Assembly (NCBI RefSeq): GCF_004364555.1
Contig: NZ_SOAM01000003.1
Coordinates: 248,001-312,000, forward strand
Length of the DNA stretch: 64,000 nt
Origin: Amnibacterium kyonggiense
GTDB lineage: Bacteria; Actinomycetota; Actinomycetes; Actinomycetales; Microbacteriaceae
Direction: 5' to 3'
Under the pieces are notes generated by a model. That model had not been told where the DNA came from. It ran no database searches and worked only from the letters and a program-made list of their open reading frames with translations. Both the position numbers and the translations under genes were made by a program. Positions 25,133 through 32,422 of the stretch are shown piece by piece; within the stretch, counting starts at the first letter, position 1; the number at the start of each line of letters is the position of its first letter.

Positions 25133-26485
25133 GTGCGCTACGAGCTGATGGAGACCACCAGGCGGACCCTCGACCGGGCGGCGGTGGAGGCGCAGCGCGC
25201 GAGCCGCACGCCCGCCCTCGCCGCCGGCGTCGCGCACCGCGGCGACCCGCTGTGGACCGCCGGCGTCGGCGCCGCGGACCTCGCGGACCCGTCCGTGCCG
25301 CTCGGGCCGGACACGCAGTTCCTCATCGCGTCCAACACGAAGACCTTCACGGCGACGATGGTGCTGCAGCTGCGCGACGAGGGCCGCCTCCGGCTGGACG
25401 ACCCGGTCGACGACCACCCGCCCGGCAGCACCCACCCGGGCGTGACCGTCCGGCAGCTGCTCGCGCACGCGAGCGGCATGCAGCGCGAGCCGGTCTCGCC
25501 CGAGTTCTGGGACACCCTCGAGGTCCCGGACGCCGAGCGGTTCGTGGAGGACTGGAACGCGACCGAGCGCGTCCTCGAGCCGCACACCGCCTGGCACTAC
25601 AGCAACCTCGGATACCTCGTGCTCGGCGAGATCGTCGCGCACGCGGACGGGCGGTCGTGGGCGGAGAGCCTCCGCGCGCGCCTCCTCGATCCGCTCGGCC
25701 TCCGCCGCACGACCCTCGAGCTGCAGGCGCCTGCCGCCGGGCTGTACTACGTGCCCCCGTTCACCGACGCGCCGGTCGACGAGCACGTGCTCTTCACCGG
25801 GATCCTCGCCGCCGCGGGCGGGCTCGCGAGCACCGTCGCGGACCTCGTGCGCTGGCACGCCTTCCTGCTCGATCCGGACGAAGCGATCCTCCGCAAGGAC
25901 ACGGTGAGCGAGATGCTCGAGCCGCACGCCGTCCCGGACCCCGGACTGAACGTCGCGTGGGGTCTCGGCTTCGGGATCATGCGCCGGGAGGGCCGCTCGT
26001 GGTTCGGCCACACGGGCGGTGCGCCGGGCGGCATCACCGGCGTGTTCTCCGACCGGGAGTCCGGCCTCACCGGCGTCGTGCTGATGAACAACACCGGCGC
26101 GAAGGACCCGGCCGCCACCGCGATCGGCTTCGGCGAGGAGGTCGCCACGAACGACGCCCCGCCGCTCGAGCCGTGGACGCCCGGCGCGGCGCCCGCTCCC
26201 GAGCTGCTGCCGCTGCTCGGCGTCTGGTACTCGGAGGGCTCCGCGTTCGAGTTCCGCGTGCAGGGCGGCCGGTTGCAGGCGGTCGCCGCCGGTGCCGACC
26301 CGTCGACCCCGCCCGCGGTGTTCACCGAGCTGGGGCCGGACGAGTACCGCACCGTCTCCGGTCGCGAGCGCGGCGAGCGCCTGCTCGTCCGACGGCGGGA
26401 GGACGGCTCCGTGCGGATGCTGCACTGGGCGACCTACCGCTTCACCCGCGAACCGCTCGGCTTCAGCGAGCGCGCCGCGGACTGA
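25133..26485 (+). CDS. Serine hydrolase, beta-lactamase/class C-like
   Basis: 450 residues. Serine hydrolase fold of the beta-lactamase (Pfam Beta-lactamase) family: SxxK in IASNTKTF with Ser near residue 66, YSN in WHYSNLGY as the second motif, and HTGGAPGG as the KTG-like third. A C-terminal beta-rich domain (about 360-450) follows, as in esterases and D-aminopeptidase-like enzymes. No signal peptide is evident, so a beta-lactamase role is less likely than an esterase or peptidase. GTG 25133 has TAGCGT eight bases upstream, a leaderless start. Divergent from GH31. Confidence 0.82.
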   Translation: MRYELMETTRRTLDRAAVEAQRASRTPALAAGVAHRGDPLWTAGVGAADLADPSVPLGPDTQFLIASNTKTFTATMVLQLRDEGRLRLDDPVDDHPPGSTHPGVTVRQLLAHASGMQREPVSPEFWDTLEVPDAERFVEDWNATERVLEPHTAWHYSNLGYLVLGEIVAHADGRSWAESLRARLLDPLGLRRTTLELQAPAAGLYYVPPFTDAPVDEHVLFTGILAAAGGLASTVADLVRWHAFLLDPDEAILRKDTVSEMLEPHAVPDPGLNVAWGLGFGIMRREGRSWFGHTGGAPGGITGVFSDRESGLTGVVLMNNTGAKDPAATAIGFGEEVATNDAPPLEPWTPGAAPAPELLPLLGVWYSEGSAFEFRVQGGRLQAVAAGADPSTPPAVFTELGPDEYRTVSGRERGERLLVRRREDGSVRMLHWATYRFTREPLGFSERAAD

Positions 26486-26511
26486 GGCCGGAGGGCGGGC
26501 GCCCCCGCTCC

Positions 26512-26550
26512 GCTGGTTGAGCACGGGCGCCCCGCGCCCGTGCCGGAACC
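26512..26550. repeat. GCTGGTTGAG-type hairpin element
   Basis: GCTGGTTGAG is followed at once by a perfect hairpin GCACGGGCG / CGCCCGTGC (26521-26543), then CGGAACC. From memory, the order GGTTGAG, hairpin, GAAACC is a common intergenic element in Microbacteriaceae-type genomes. A looser mirror of it (TCGAAACG to CCTGCTCAAGC) lies at about 26578-26630. Next to the truncated DUF222 gene. Confidence 0.45.
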
Positions 26551-26677
26551 ACGCCCGGACGATGGTCGACCTGCTCGTCGAAACGCCCTCGAATCGCTCG
26601 GACGACGAACTCGTTCCTCCTGCTCAAGCGCTGATTTGCCCCGATGCGCTGTCGGTGCCCCGTGGTGTGATGCAGGC

Positions 26678-27130
26678 ATGGACGGAGCCCCTGACCTCGT
26701 CGCCGCACTCGCGGCGCTGCGGTCGGTCGAGCCCCGGTTCTGGTCGTCCTCGGCGGACGAGCTGATCGCCGATGCGCGGCTCGTGGAGGACCTCGGGCGG
26801 CTCGTCGACCGACTCCGGATCGACGTCGCCGCCGAGCTCGAGCGTCGCTCCCGCCCCGCGCTCGGCGCGGAGGGACTGGCCTTCGTCTCGGGCGCCCGCG
26901 ACGGCGTCGAGCTGGTCCAGCACGTCGCCCGGATCAGCCACCGCGAGGCCGGCCGCCGGGTCGGCCTCGGCACCGCCGTCGCTCCGCGGACCGGCCTCCG
27001 GGGCGAGACCCTCCCGGGCCGGCTCCCCGCCGTCGCCGATGCGCTGGCCGCCGGCGGCGGTCAGCCGTCCTCGCGCACGACCCCCGATGCACGGAATCGC
27101 TGCTGCGCGCCCTGCTTGCTGAGCCCGTAG
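26678..27130 (+). pseudogene. Truncated DUF222/HNH-endonuclease-family gene (N-terminal remnant)
   Basis: The frame from ATG 26678 encodes about 125 residues like the start of actinobacterial DUF222 (13E12-type) proteins: LVAALAALRSVEPRFW, then LRIDVAAELERRS, and HREAGRRVGLGTA up to ADALAAGGG at about 27058. Full proteins run 400-500 residues and usually end in an HNH nuclease; here similarity stops and the frame runs into the antisense HTH gene before a TAG at 27130. No HNH part is seen nearby. Probably a remnant, with its end removed by deletion. Confidence 0.6.
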
Positions 27131-27312
27131 AGCGCGCCGATCGCCTTCCACGTCGCTCCCTCGGACCGGGCGCTGCGGACCGCCTCGGCCTCGAGGGACT
27201 CCAGCTCCTCGCGCGCGGCGCGCACCGCGTCGAGCCGGCGGAGCGGGTCCGGGATCTGCCGCAGCGCCTCCACGCCGCGCTCGAAGCGCTTGCGCTCGGT
27301 CCCCTCGCTCAC
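27061..27312 (-). CDS. Small helix-turn-helix protein
   Basis: 83 residues, entirely alpha-helical. An N-terminal charged helical half (GVEALRQIPDPLRRLDAVRAAREELE) leads to a helix-turn-helix-like segment SEGATWKAIGALYGLSKQGAQQRF. Such small proteins likely bind DNA, but the target is unknown. GTG 27312 is leaderless: TAGCCT (plus 27319-27324) lies six bases away, with TTGACG (27341-27346) as -35. It overlaps the 3' end of the DUF222 remnant in antisense. Confidence 0.7.
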   Translation of the reverse strand: MSEGTERKRFERGVEALRQIPDPLRRLDAVRAAREELESLEAEAVRSARSEGATWKAIGALYGLSKQGAQQRFRASGVVREDG

Positions 27313-27318
27313 GGGACG

Positions 27319-27346
27319 AGGCTACTCAGCGGACCGATTCCGTCAA
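27319..27346 (-). promoter_or_regulatory. Promoter of the small HTH gene
   Basis: On the minus strand, TTGACG (plus 27341-27346), a 16-base spacer and TAGCCT (27319-27324) lead to GTG 27312 six bases on. Consensus-like and consistent with a leaderless mRNA. It is back to back with the promoter at 27359-27387. Confidence 0.6.
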
Positions 27347-27358
27347 CCGAGTGTTGCC

Positions 27359-27387
27359 TTGCCGGTCAAGAGATCGTTGACTACGCT
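27359..27387 (+). promoter_or_regulatory. Promoter of the lysine-rich peptide gene
   Basis: TTGCCG (27359-27364), 17 bases, and TACGCT (27382-27387). Transcription should start near 27394, giving a leader of about 40 bases that contains a short hairpin CCCGAG/CTCGGG and the ribosome binding site. Confidence 0.5.
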
Positions 27388-27432
27388 CTCCGCATCCCGA
27401 GACTCGGGCGGGGACGACGGAGGGAGGCGACC

Positions 27433-27492
27433 ATGGCGAAGAAGAAGGACAAGAAGAAGGACAAGAAGTCCAAGAAGAAGGGCAAGAAGTAG
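27433..27492 (+). CDS. 19-residue lysine-rich peptide
   Basis: ATG 27433 to TAG 27492 encodes MAKKKDKKKDKKSKKKGKK: 13 of 19 residues are Lys, every Lys codon is AAG, and all others are Ala, Asp, Ser, Gly or Met. The start has a strong ribosome binding site (GGAGGGAGG, 5-12 bases upstream), a promoter at 27359-27387 and a terminator hairpin at 27507-27544, so it looks like a real transcription unit despite its size. A highly basic peptide may bind nucleic acid, polyphosphate or ribosome; function is unknown. The 5'-3' exonuclease gene starts 90 bases downstream. Confidence 0.65.
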   Translation: MAKKKDKKKDKKSKKKGKK

Positions 27493-27506
27493 TCGTGCCC
27501 CAGGTC

Positions 27507-27544
27507 CGCACCCGCCGTGCCCGCAGTCGCGGGCGGCGGGTGCG
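27507..27544 (+). terminator. Hairpin terminator after the lysine-rich peptide gene
   Basis: CGCACCCGCCG (27507-27517) pairs perfectly with CGGCGGGTGCG (27534-27544), and an inner CCCGC/GCGGG pair with loop AGTC extends it. It lies 14 bases after the peptide stop and before the exonuclease gene. Confidence 0.65.
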
Positions 27545-27582
27545 CCGATGTCCCGGGCCCGCCGACGGAGGACACTGACGCC

Positions 27583-28509
27583 ATGACCGACCGGCGCCTC
27601 ATGCTCCTCGACACCGCCGCCCTGTACTTCCGAGCCTTCCACGGCATGCCCGACACGGTGCAGGCGCCCGACGGCACGCCGATCAACGCGGTCCGCGGGC
27701 TCCTCGACATCATCGGCCGGCTCGTCGGCGAGTTCGCACCCACCGACCTCGCCGCGTGCTGGGACGACGCCTGGCGCCCCCGCTGGCGCGTCGAGCTCGT
27801 CCCCTCCTACAAGGCGCACCGGGTCGAGCAGGCGGGCGACGCGACGCATCCGGACGTCGAGGTCGTCCCGGAGGCGCTCACCACGCAGATCCCGATCGTG
27901 CGGGAGGTGCTCGAGGCGCTCGGCATCGCGGCGATCGGCGCGCCGGACCACGAGGCCGACGACGTGATCGGCACGCTCGCGGCGACGGCCTCCATGCCGG
28001 TCGACGTGGTGACGAGCGACCGCGACCTGTTCCAGGTCGTCGACGACGCCCGGCACGTGCGCGTCATCTCGACGGCGCGCGGGATGAGCAACCTGGAGGT
28101 CGTCACCGACGAGGTGCTCCGCGCGAAGTACGGGGTGAGCGCGGCGCAGTACCCGGACTTCGCGACCCTGCGCGGCGACACCTCCGACGGCCTGCCGGGC
28201 GTCGCGGGCATCGGCGAGAAGACCGCGGCCTCCCTGCTCTCGCGCTTCGACGACCTCGACGGCGTGTTCCAGGCGGCGCGCACGATGGGCAGCGGCCTCT
28301 CTGCCGGCCAGGCCGCGAAGCTGCGAGACGGCGAGGAGTACGCGCGCCGCGCCCTGCCCGCGGTCCGCGTCGTCCGGGACCTCGACCTGCCGGACGTCGA
28401 CACGACGATCCGGCTGACGGACGAGCGACGAGCGACGGCCGTCGCCCTCAAGGAGCGGTACGGCCTCGGCGGCTCGATGGACCGGGCGCTCGCCGCACTC
28501 GGCGCCTGA
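27583..28509 (+). CDS. 5'-3' exonuclease (DNA polymerase I-type N-terminal domain)
   Basis: 308 residues, close to the usual length of stand-alone 5'-3' exonucleases. N-terminal LMLLDTAALYFRAFH, the helical-arch segment PSYKAHR, the acidic DHEADDVIGTLA cluster and VDVVTSDRDLFQVV metal ligands, and the H3TH segment TSDGLPGVAGIGEKTAASLL. It should trim 5' ends and flaps of DNA in repair. CGGAGG precedes ATG 27583, which is preferred to an earlier in-frame start that would lie in the terminator region. Convergent with the UbiB-like gene. Confidence 0.9.
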   Translation: MTDRRLMLLDTAALYFRAFHGMPDTVQAPDGTPINAVRGLLDIIGRLVGEFAPTDLAACWDDAWRPRWRVELVPSYKAHRVEQAGDATHPDVEVVPEALTTQIPIVREVLEALGIAAIGAPDHEADDVIGTLAATASMPVDVVTSDRDLFQVVDDARHVRVISTARGMSNLEVVTDEVLRAKYGVSAAQYPDFATLRGDTSDGLPGVAGIGEKTAASLLSRFDDLDGVFQAARTMGSGLSAGQAAKLRDGEEYARRALPAVRVVRDLDLPDVDTTIRLTDERRATAVALKERYGLGGSMDRALAALGA

Positions 28510-28538
28510 CCCCGTCCCCCGGGCGGGATCCGACGAGG

Positions 28539-28584
28539 CGGGCGCCCGAAGACGCCCGGATCGTCGCGAAGCGCCCGGGAACGG
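28539..28584. repeat. Repeat family C, copy 2
   Basis: CGGGCGC (28539-28545) pairs with GCGCCCG (28571-28577) around the block GACGCCCGGATCGTCGCGAA. From 28551 to 28584 it matches 10505-10537 with only a couple of changes. It sits between the convergent exonuclease and UbiB-like genes. Confidence 0.6.
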
Positions 28585-28594
28585 GCAGCGGAGG

Positions 28595-30289
28595 TCAGCG
28601 CCTCCGGCCCGAGAGCAGCGCGTGCAAGAGCGGGAGCACGGAGATGCTCATCAGCACGGTGCCGAACGTCGCGAGGTCGGTCCTCAGCACGGCGCCCGTG
28701 ATGAGGAGCGCAGCGAACAGGAGCGCGGAGACGACGCGACCGCTCTGCCGCTCGAGGCGGGCGACGCGGCGCTCGAGCACCGGGTTCGCGGCGACGACCG
28801 AGCCGGACTCGATCCGGTTCGTGAGCTCGTTCAGCCGGCGGGGCAGCTGGAGCGTGGACCGGGCGACGTCGACCGCCTGCTGCGCGAGGTCCTGCACGAT
28901 GTTGCCGCGCTCGTCGCGGATGAGCTTCTGCGCGTAGGGCTCCACGGAGTCCCAGATGTTGAACTGCGGATCGAGCGCGCTGCAGACGCCGGAGGTCAGC
29001 GAGACCGCGCGGATCACGAGCAGGAAGTGCTCCGGCAGCTGCAGCGGCAGGGCGCGGATGGTCTCGCCGAACTGCTCGCTGAACTCGAAGAACTCGCGCT
29101 GGTCGACCTCCCGCAGCTCCGCGAACCCCATGCCCCCGAAGCGGGCGAACAGCTGGGTCATCGCGTGCTCGAGCTCGCTCGTGTCCGCGGTCGGCAGCAG
29201 GATGCCGACGTCGCCGATGGCGTCGACCAGGCCCTTGCCGTTCCGCGAGGCGGCGGCGATGAGCAGCTTGCGCAGGCCGGTGCGCGTGGAGGCGGGGATC
29301 TCGCCCATCATCCCGAAGTCGATGAAGGTGAGCCGCCAACCCCGCTCGCCGTCCGTCGGCGTCACGAAGATGTTGCCGGGGTGCGGGTCGGCGTGGAAGA
29401 AGCCGTGCTCGAACAGCTGGTCGAACATCACGGCGGCGAACACGGGTGCGACCTCGGCCGGGTCGATGCCGGCCGCGACGAGCGCATCATGATCGGTGAT
29501 CTTGATGGCCGTGACGTCCTCGAGCGTCAGCACCTTGCGGGTCGAGCTCTCCCACACGACCTCCGGCACGGCGACCCGGTCGTCGCCGGCGAAGTCCTCC
29601 GCGAACCGCACGGAGCTCGCGGCCTCGTGCAGGTAGTCGACCTCCTCGAGGCTCGTCACCGCGAACTCCTCGACGAGCTGCGGCATGTCGACGCGGTCCG
29701 AGACGATCCGAACGTGGCTGAGCCACCGGCCGACCCTGCGGAGGGCCGCCAGGTCGACGTCGACGATCGTGTCGATGCCGGGCCGCTGCACCTTCACCAT
29801 CACGGCGTCGAGGCCGGTCTGCTCCGCGTCCTCCGGAGCGAGCCGCGCCCGGTGCGCCTGCCCGAGCGAGGCGGCCGCGACGGGCTGCTCGTCGATCGCC
29901 GCGAACGCCCGGCCGAGCGGCAGGTGCAGCTGCGCCTCAGCGAGCGCGCGGATCTGCCCGAACGGCACCGGCGGCACCTCGTCCTGCAACCCCTCGAGCT
30001 CCTTCGTGATCTCGGGCGGGAGGACGTCCAGGCGCGACGACATGTACTGGCCGACCTTGATCATGAGGCCGCCCAGGTCGACGGCGAGGTCGTGGAACCG
30101 GCGCGCGAGGCGCTGCATGCGGCGCGACCGCGTCCGTGCAGCGATGCGCCGGAGGCCGATCCGGGGCAGGAGCAGCTCGAACCACCAGGTGACGGCGAGG
30201 TTCAGCGCGGCGAAGCGGAGGATGCGCCGGTAGCGCGAGCGGGCGGTGCCCGTGAGCGGCGCGTCCCGCCGCAGCTCGGTGGACGGCAC
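28595..30289 (-). CDS. UbiB/ABC1-family atypical kinase-like membrane protein
   Basis: 564 residues. ABC1 (AarF/UbiB) core: KxGQ motif in GLMIKVGQY (Lys78, Gln81), Ala-rich loop in AAASLGQAH, ATP-site Lys in VMVKVQRPG, and HADPHPGN, the catalytic-loop equivalent. Two C-terminal transmembrane helices (about 515-555) anchor it. UbiB-like proteins support quinone or lipid handling by ATPase activity; whether actinobacterial ones do so is uncertain. GTG 30289 lacks a ribosome binding site, but the frame upstream has ATG 30322 with a strong site, closed by an in-frame TGA (see 30293-30322). Confidence 0.88.
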   Translation of the reverse strand: MPSTELRRDAPLTGTARSRYRRILRFAALNLAVTWWFELLLPRIGLRRIAARTRSRRMQRLARRFHDLAVDLGGLMIKVGQYMSSRLDVLPPEITKELEGLQDEVPPVPFGQIRALAEAQLHLPLGRAFAAIDEQPVAAASLGQAHRARLAPEDAEQTGLDAVMVKVQRPGIDTIVDVDLAALRRVGRWLSHVRIVSDRVDMPQLVEEFAVTSLEEVDYLHEAASSVRFAEDFAGDDRVAVPEVVWESSTRKVLTLEDVTAIKITDHDALVAAGIDPAEVAPVFAAVMFDQLFEHGFFHADPHPGNIFVTPTDGERGWRLTFIDFGMMGEIPASTRTGLRKLLIAAASRNGKGLVDAIGDVGILLPTADTSELEHAMTQLFARFGGMGFAELREVDQREFFEFSEQFGETIRALPLQLPEHFLLVIRAVSLTSGVCSALDPQFNIWDSVEPYAQKLIRDERGNIVQDLAQQAVDVARSTLQLPRRLNELTNRIESGSVVAANPVLERRVARLERQSGRVVSALLFAALLITGAVLRTDLATFGTVLMSISVLPLLHALLSGRRR

Positions 30290-30292
30290 CGA

Positions 30293-30322
30293 TCAGCTCG
30301 CGGCGTTCGACGGACCGGTCAT
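30293..30322 (-). other. Nine-codon upstream frame before the UbiB-like gene
   Basis: ATG 30322 with GGAGG seven bases upstream opens a nine-codon frame (MTGPSNAAS) ending TGA, one codon before GTG 30289 and in the same frame. Either this is a leader ORF that couples translation to the main gene, or the TGA is a nonsense change in a longer N-terminus. The main GTG has no ribosome binding site of its own. Confidence 0.45.
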
Positions 30323-30440
30323 GACTGCGCCTCCAGGCTGAGCGACATCCGACGATAGTGCGGTGCGCCGCGGAGCCCGCGCGCGGAGGCGGATCCGCTC
30401 GGACCCGTCGCAGTGGTCCGATCCGCGGACCGGCGCGCGC

Positions 30441-30692
30441 TCAGGCCGCGTCGTCCCAGGTGTCACGCGGCGGGCAGATCATCCGCGTCGGGCGGGACGG
30501 ATCGGCGCTCCGATCGAGGGCGTGCAGAGCCATCGGGCCGCCGCAGATCGGGCAGCGCGGGTCGTCGGGCAGGCGGTAGGGCTCCTCCGGATGGCCCGCC
30601 CCGACCTGCGCCGGCCCCATGAACGGCAGGAGGTTCTTGTCCAGGCCCCGCGCGCCGCCGAAGAGCCGCTCCCGAAGAGATCGCCCACTCAT
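30441..30692 (-). CDS. Small zinc-ribbon-like protein
   Basis: 83 residues. Middle segment RCPICGGPMALHALD holds a CxxC pair, and a lone Cys follows in MICPPRDTW near the end, so a partial zinc ribbon is possible. No family is recognised. ATG 30692 is leaderless: TAGTAT (plus 30700-30705) lies seven bases upstream. It is divergent, 39 bases apart, from the OhrR-like regulator, which may therefore control it. Confidence 0.6.
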   Translation of the reverse strand: MSGRSLRERLFGGARGLDKNLLPFMGPAQVGAGHPEEPYRLPDDPRCPICGGPMALHALDRSADPSRPTRMICPPRDTWDDAA

Positions 30693-30731
30693 GATTCGTA
30701 TACTAACAGTTCGTGCGACTAGACTCGCGGC
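30693..30731. promoter_or_regulatory. Divergent leaderless promoters, likely OhrR-type regulator site
   Basis: An AT-rich 39-base gap between two genes. It carries the minus-strand -10 TAGTAT (30700-30705, for the zinc-ribbon gene) and the plus-strand -10 TAGACT (30720-30725, six bases before ATG 30732). A MarR-type repressor dimer would naturally bind this overlap and shut both genes; a clear palindrome is not resolved. Confidence 0.5.
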
Positions 30732-31199
30732 ATGACCGACGATCCGCTCGCCCTCGACCGGCAGGTGTGCTTCGCGCTCGCGGCGACGAGCCGCAGCGTG
30801 ATCGGCCTCTACCGGCCGGTGCTCGAGCCGCTCGGCCTGACGCATCCGCAGTACCTGGTGATGCTCGCGCTGTGGGAGCGCAGCCCGCGCACCGCCCGCG
30901 ACATCGCCGACGCGCTGTACCTCGAGCCGCCCACGCTGTCTCCGCTGCTGAAGCGCCTGGAGGCCATCGGGTACCTCACCCGCGAGCGGAACCCCGAGAA
31001 CGAGCGGGAGCTCCAGGTCGAGCTCACCGAGCGGGGCCGAGCCCTCCGGCGTCAGGCGGAGGAGGTGCCCGGTCGGATCGTCGAGCGCCTCGGCGTCCCC
31101 CTCGCGATGCTCGAGGAGACGCGGGACCGGCTCACGGACCTCCTGGCCGCCACCCGCCGCATCGACGGCGACCCGCGCGGCGACGACGCCGCGGCCTGA
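30732..31199 (+). CDS. MarR-family regulator, OhrR-like
   Basis: 155 residues. N-terminus DRQVCFALAATSRS then YRPVLEPLGLTHPQYLVMLALWE closely follows OhrR, and Cys13 sits where OhrR has its peroxide-reactive Cys. The winged-helix core has LEPPTLSPLLKRLEAIGYLTRER. OhrR represses organic hydroperoxide resistance genes until its Cys is oxidised. No ohr gene is adjacent; the divergent neighbour is the small zinc-ribbon protein, and msrB-msrA lie 5 kb away. Start by a TAGACT -10 box six bases upstream. Confidence 0.85.
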   Translation: MTDDPLALDRQVCFALAATSRSVIGLYRPVLEPLGLTHPQYLVMLALWERSPRTARDIADALYLEPPTLSPLLKRLEAIGYLTRERNPENERELQVELTERGRALRRQAEEVPGRIVERLGVPLAMLEETRDRLTDLLAATRRIDGDPRGDDAAA

Positions 31200-31260
31200 G
31201 CCGCGACGCGACGTCCAGGGTCGGGCGGGCAGGCTCGACGGGATCCCGGAAGGACCGCGC

Positions 31261-32043
31261 ATGACCGACTCCCCCGCCTACTTCGCCCGCGAGAGCGGTG
31301 CCCGCTTCCGGCCGACGGCGCTCGTCGGCGGCGCGTGGAGCAGCGACGAGCAGCACATCGCGCCGGCGATCGGGCTGCTCGCGCACGCGATCGAGCGGGA
31401 CCGGGACGCCCGGCGGGGCGACGACCTGCGCCTCACCCGCCTCAGCTGCGACATCCTCGGCGTGGTGGCGATCGAACCGGTCGACGTCCACGTCGAGGTG
31501 CTCCGCCCCGGGCGGACGATCGAGCTCGTCGAGGCGCGCCTCACCGCCGGCGCCCGCACGATCGTGGTCGCGCGGGCCTGGCTGGCGCAGCGAGCGGACA
31601 CGGCAGCCATCGCCGGCTCCCCGTTCCCCCGCCTGCCGGAGCCGTCGGCGATGCCCGTCGAGGACCTTGCGACCGTGTGGCCGGGCGCGTTCGTCGGCTC
31701 GCTCTCGGCGCGGCGGCAGCAGGCGGAGCCCGGGCGCGCGGTCGCCTGGATGAGCACGCCGATCCCGCTGCTGCGGGACGAGCCGGTGAGCACGACCGCG
31801 GCCGTCCTCGGCCTCATCGACACGACGAACGGCACCAGTCCGCGCCTGCCGCCCGACCAGGTCGCGTTCCCGAACCTCGACCTCACCGCGCACCTGTTCC
31901 GCGAGCCCGTCGCCGGTCCCGTCGGCTACGACGTGAGCGTGTCGTTCGGTCCGGACGGCGCCGGGCTGACGCAGGCGGTCCTGCACGACGCGGAAGGCCC
32001 GTTCGGCACGTCCGCGCAGACGCTCACGCTCCGGCAGCGGTAG
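31261..32043 (+). CDS. Acyl-CoA thioesterase-like (4HBT_3/TesB type)
   Basis: 260 residues in two hot-dog halves, as in TesB-like thioesterases: N half with DDLRLTRLSCDILGVV and VDVHVEVLRPGRTIELVEA, C half with TTAAVLGLIDTTNG (the region of the catalytic Asp), then PNLDLTAHLFREP. It should hydrolyse acyl-CoA, with unknown chain specificity. GGAAGGA precedes ATG 31261. It follows the OhrR-like gene by 61 bases on the same strand and may share its transcript. Confidence 0.75.
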   Translation: MTDSPAYFARESGARFRPTALVGGAWSSDEQHIAPAIGLLAHAIERDRDARRGDDLRLTRLSCDILGVVAIEPVDVHVEVLRPGRTIELVEARLTAGARTIVVARAWLAQRADTAAIAGSPFPRLPEPSAMPVEDLATVWPGAFVGSLSARRQQAEPGRAVAWMSTPIPLLRDEPVSTTAAVLGLIDTTNGTSPRLPPDQVAFPNLDLTAHLFREPVAGPVGYDVSVSFGPDGAGLTQAVLHDAEGPFGTSAQTLTLRQR

Positions 32044-32107
32044 GAACGCGCCGCCGGGCGGCGTCGACCACGAGGCAGCCGAGCGCAGCGGCGAGAGCGG
32101 GGTCGCC

Positions 32108-32245
32108 TCAGATGGCGATCTGCCGGCAGCGCGGGCACCGGCTGACGATCTCGCCGGAGGGCAGCCCGACGGGCATCATCAACGTGCCGCAGGCCGGGCA
32201 GTGGCGGTCCTCGGGGTCGACACCCGCTCCATCGCCGTCGCTCAC
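32108..32245 (-). CDS. 45-residue zinc-ribbon protein
   Basis: Short protein with two CxxC knuckles, CPACGTLMMP and CPRC, which would bind one zinc as a small rubredoxin-like ribbon. GTG 32245 has TATGCT (plus 32252-32257) six bases upstream, again a leaderless start. It resembles small actinobacterial zinc-ribbon proteins of unknown role. Convergent with the thioesterase and divergent from kup. Confidence 0.6.
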   Translation of the reverse strand: MSDGDGAGVDPEDRHCPACGTLMMPVGLPSGEIVSRCPRCRQIAI

Positions 32246-32422
32246 CTCGGCAGCATAGGCAAGCCGTGCAGTCGGGCCTTCAGGAGCTGCACGGATGCAG
32301 ATCGCGTGCAGGTGGTGACATCCGCCTGCGAGGCCTCGGAGCGGAAGCGTCGTAGCCTCGCGGAGCCGACCGCTCGCCGCCGAGCCGACCAGGGCCGGCC
32401 GAGCCTGGAGAGGAACGGCACG

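Noticed and set aside
25133-26485. Antibiotic-inactivating beta-lactamase
   Set aside because: Motifs fit the wider serine-hydrolase family, but there is no signal peptide and it has a C-terminal extra domain, so an esterase or peptidase is more likely.
32246-32422. c-di-AMP (ydaO) riboswitch before kup
   Set aside because: The upstream region lacks the conserved GGGGA-type pseudosymmetric elements I would expect; only a weak -10 box and a short inverted repeat are seen.
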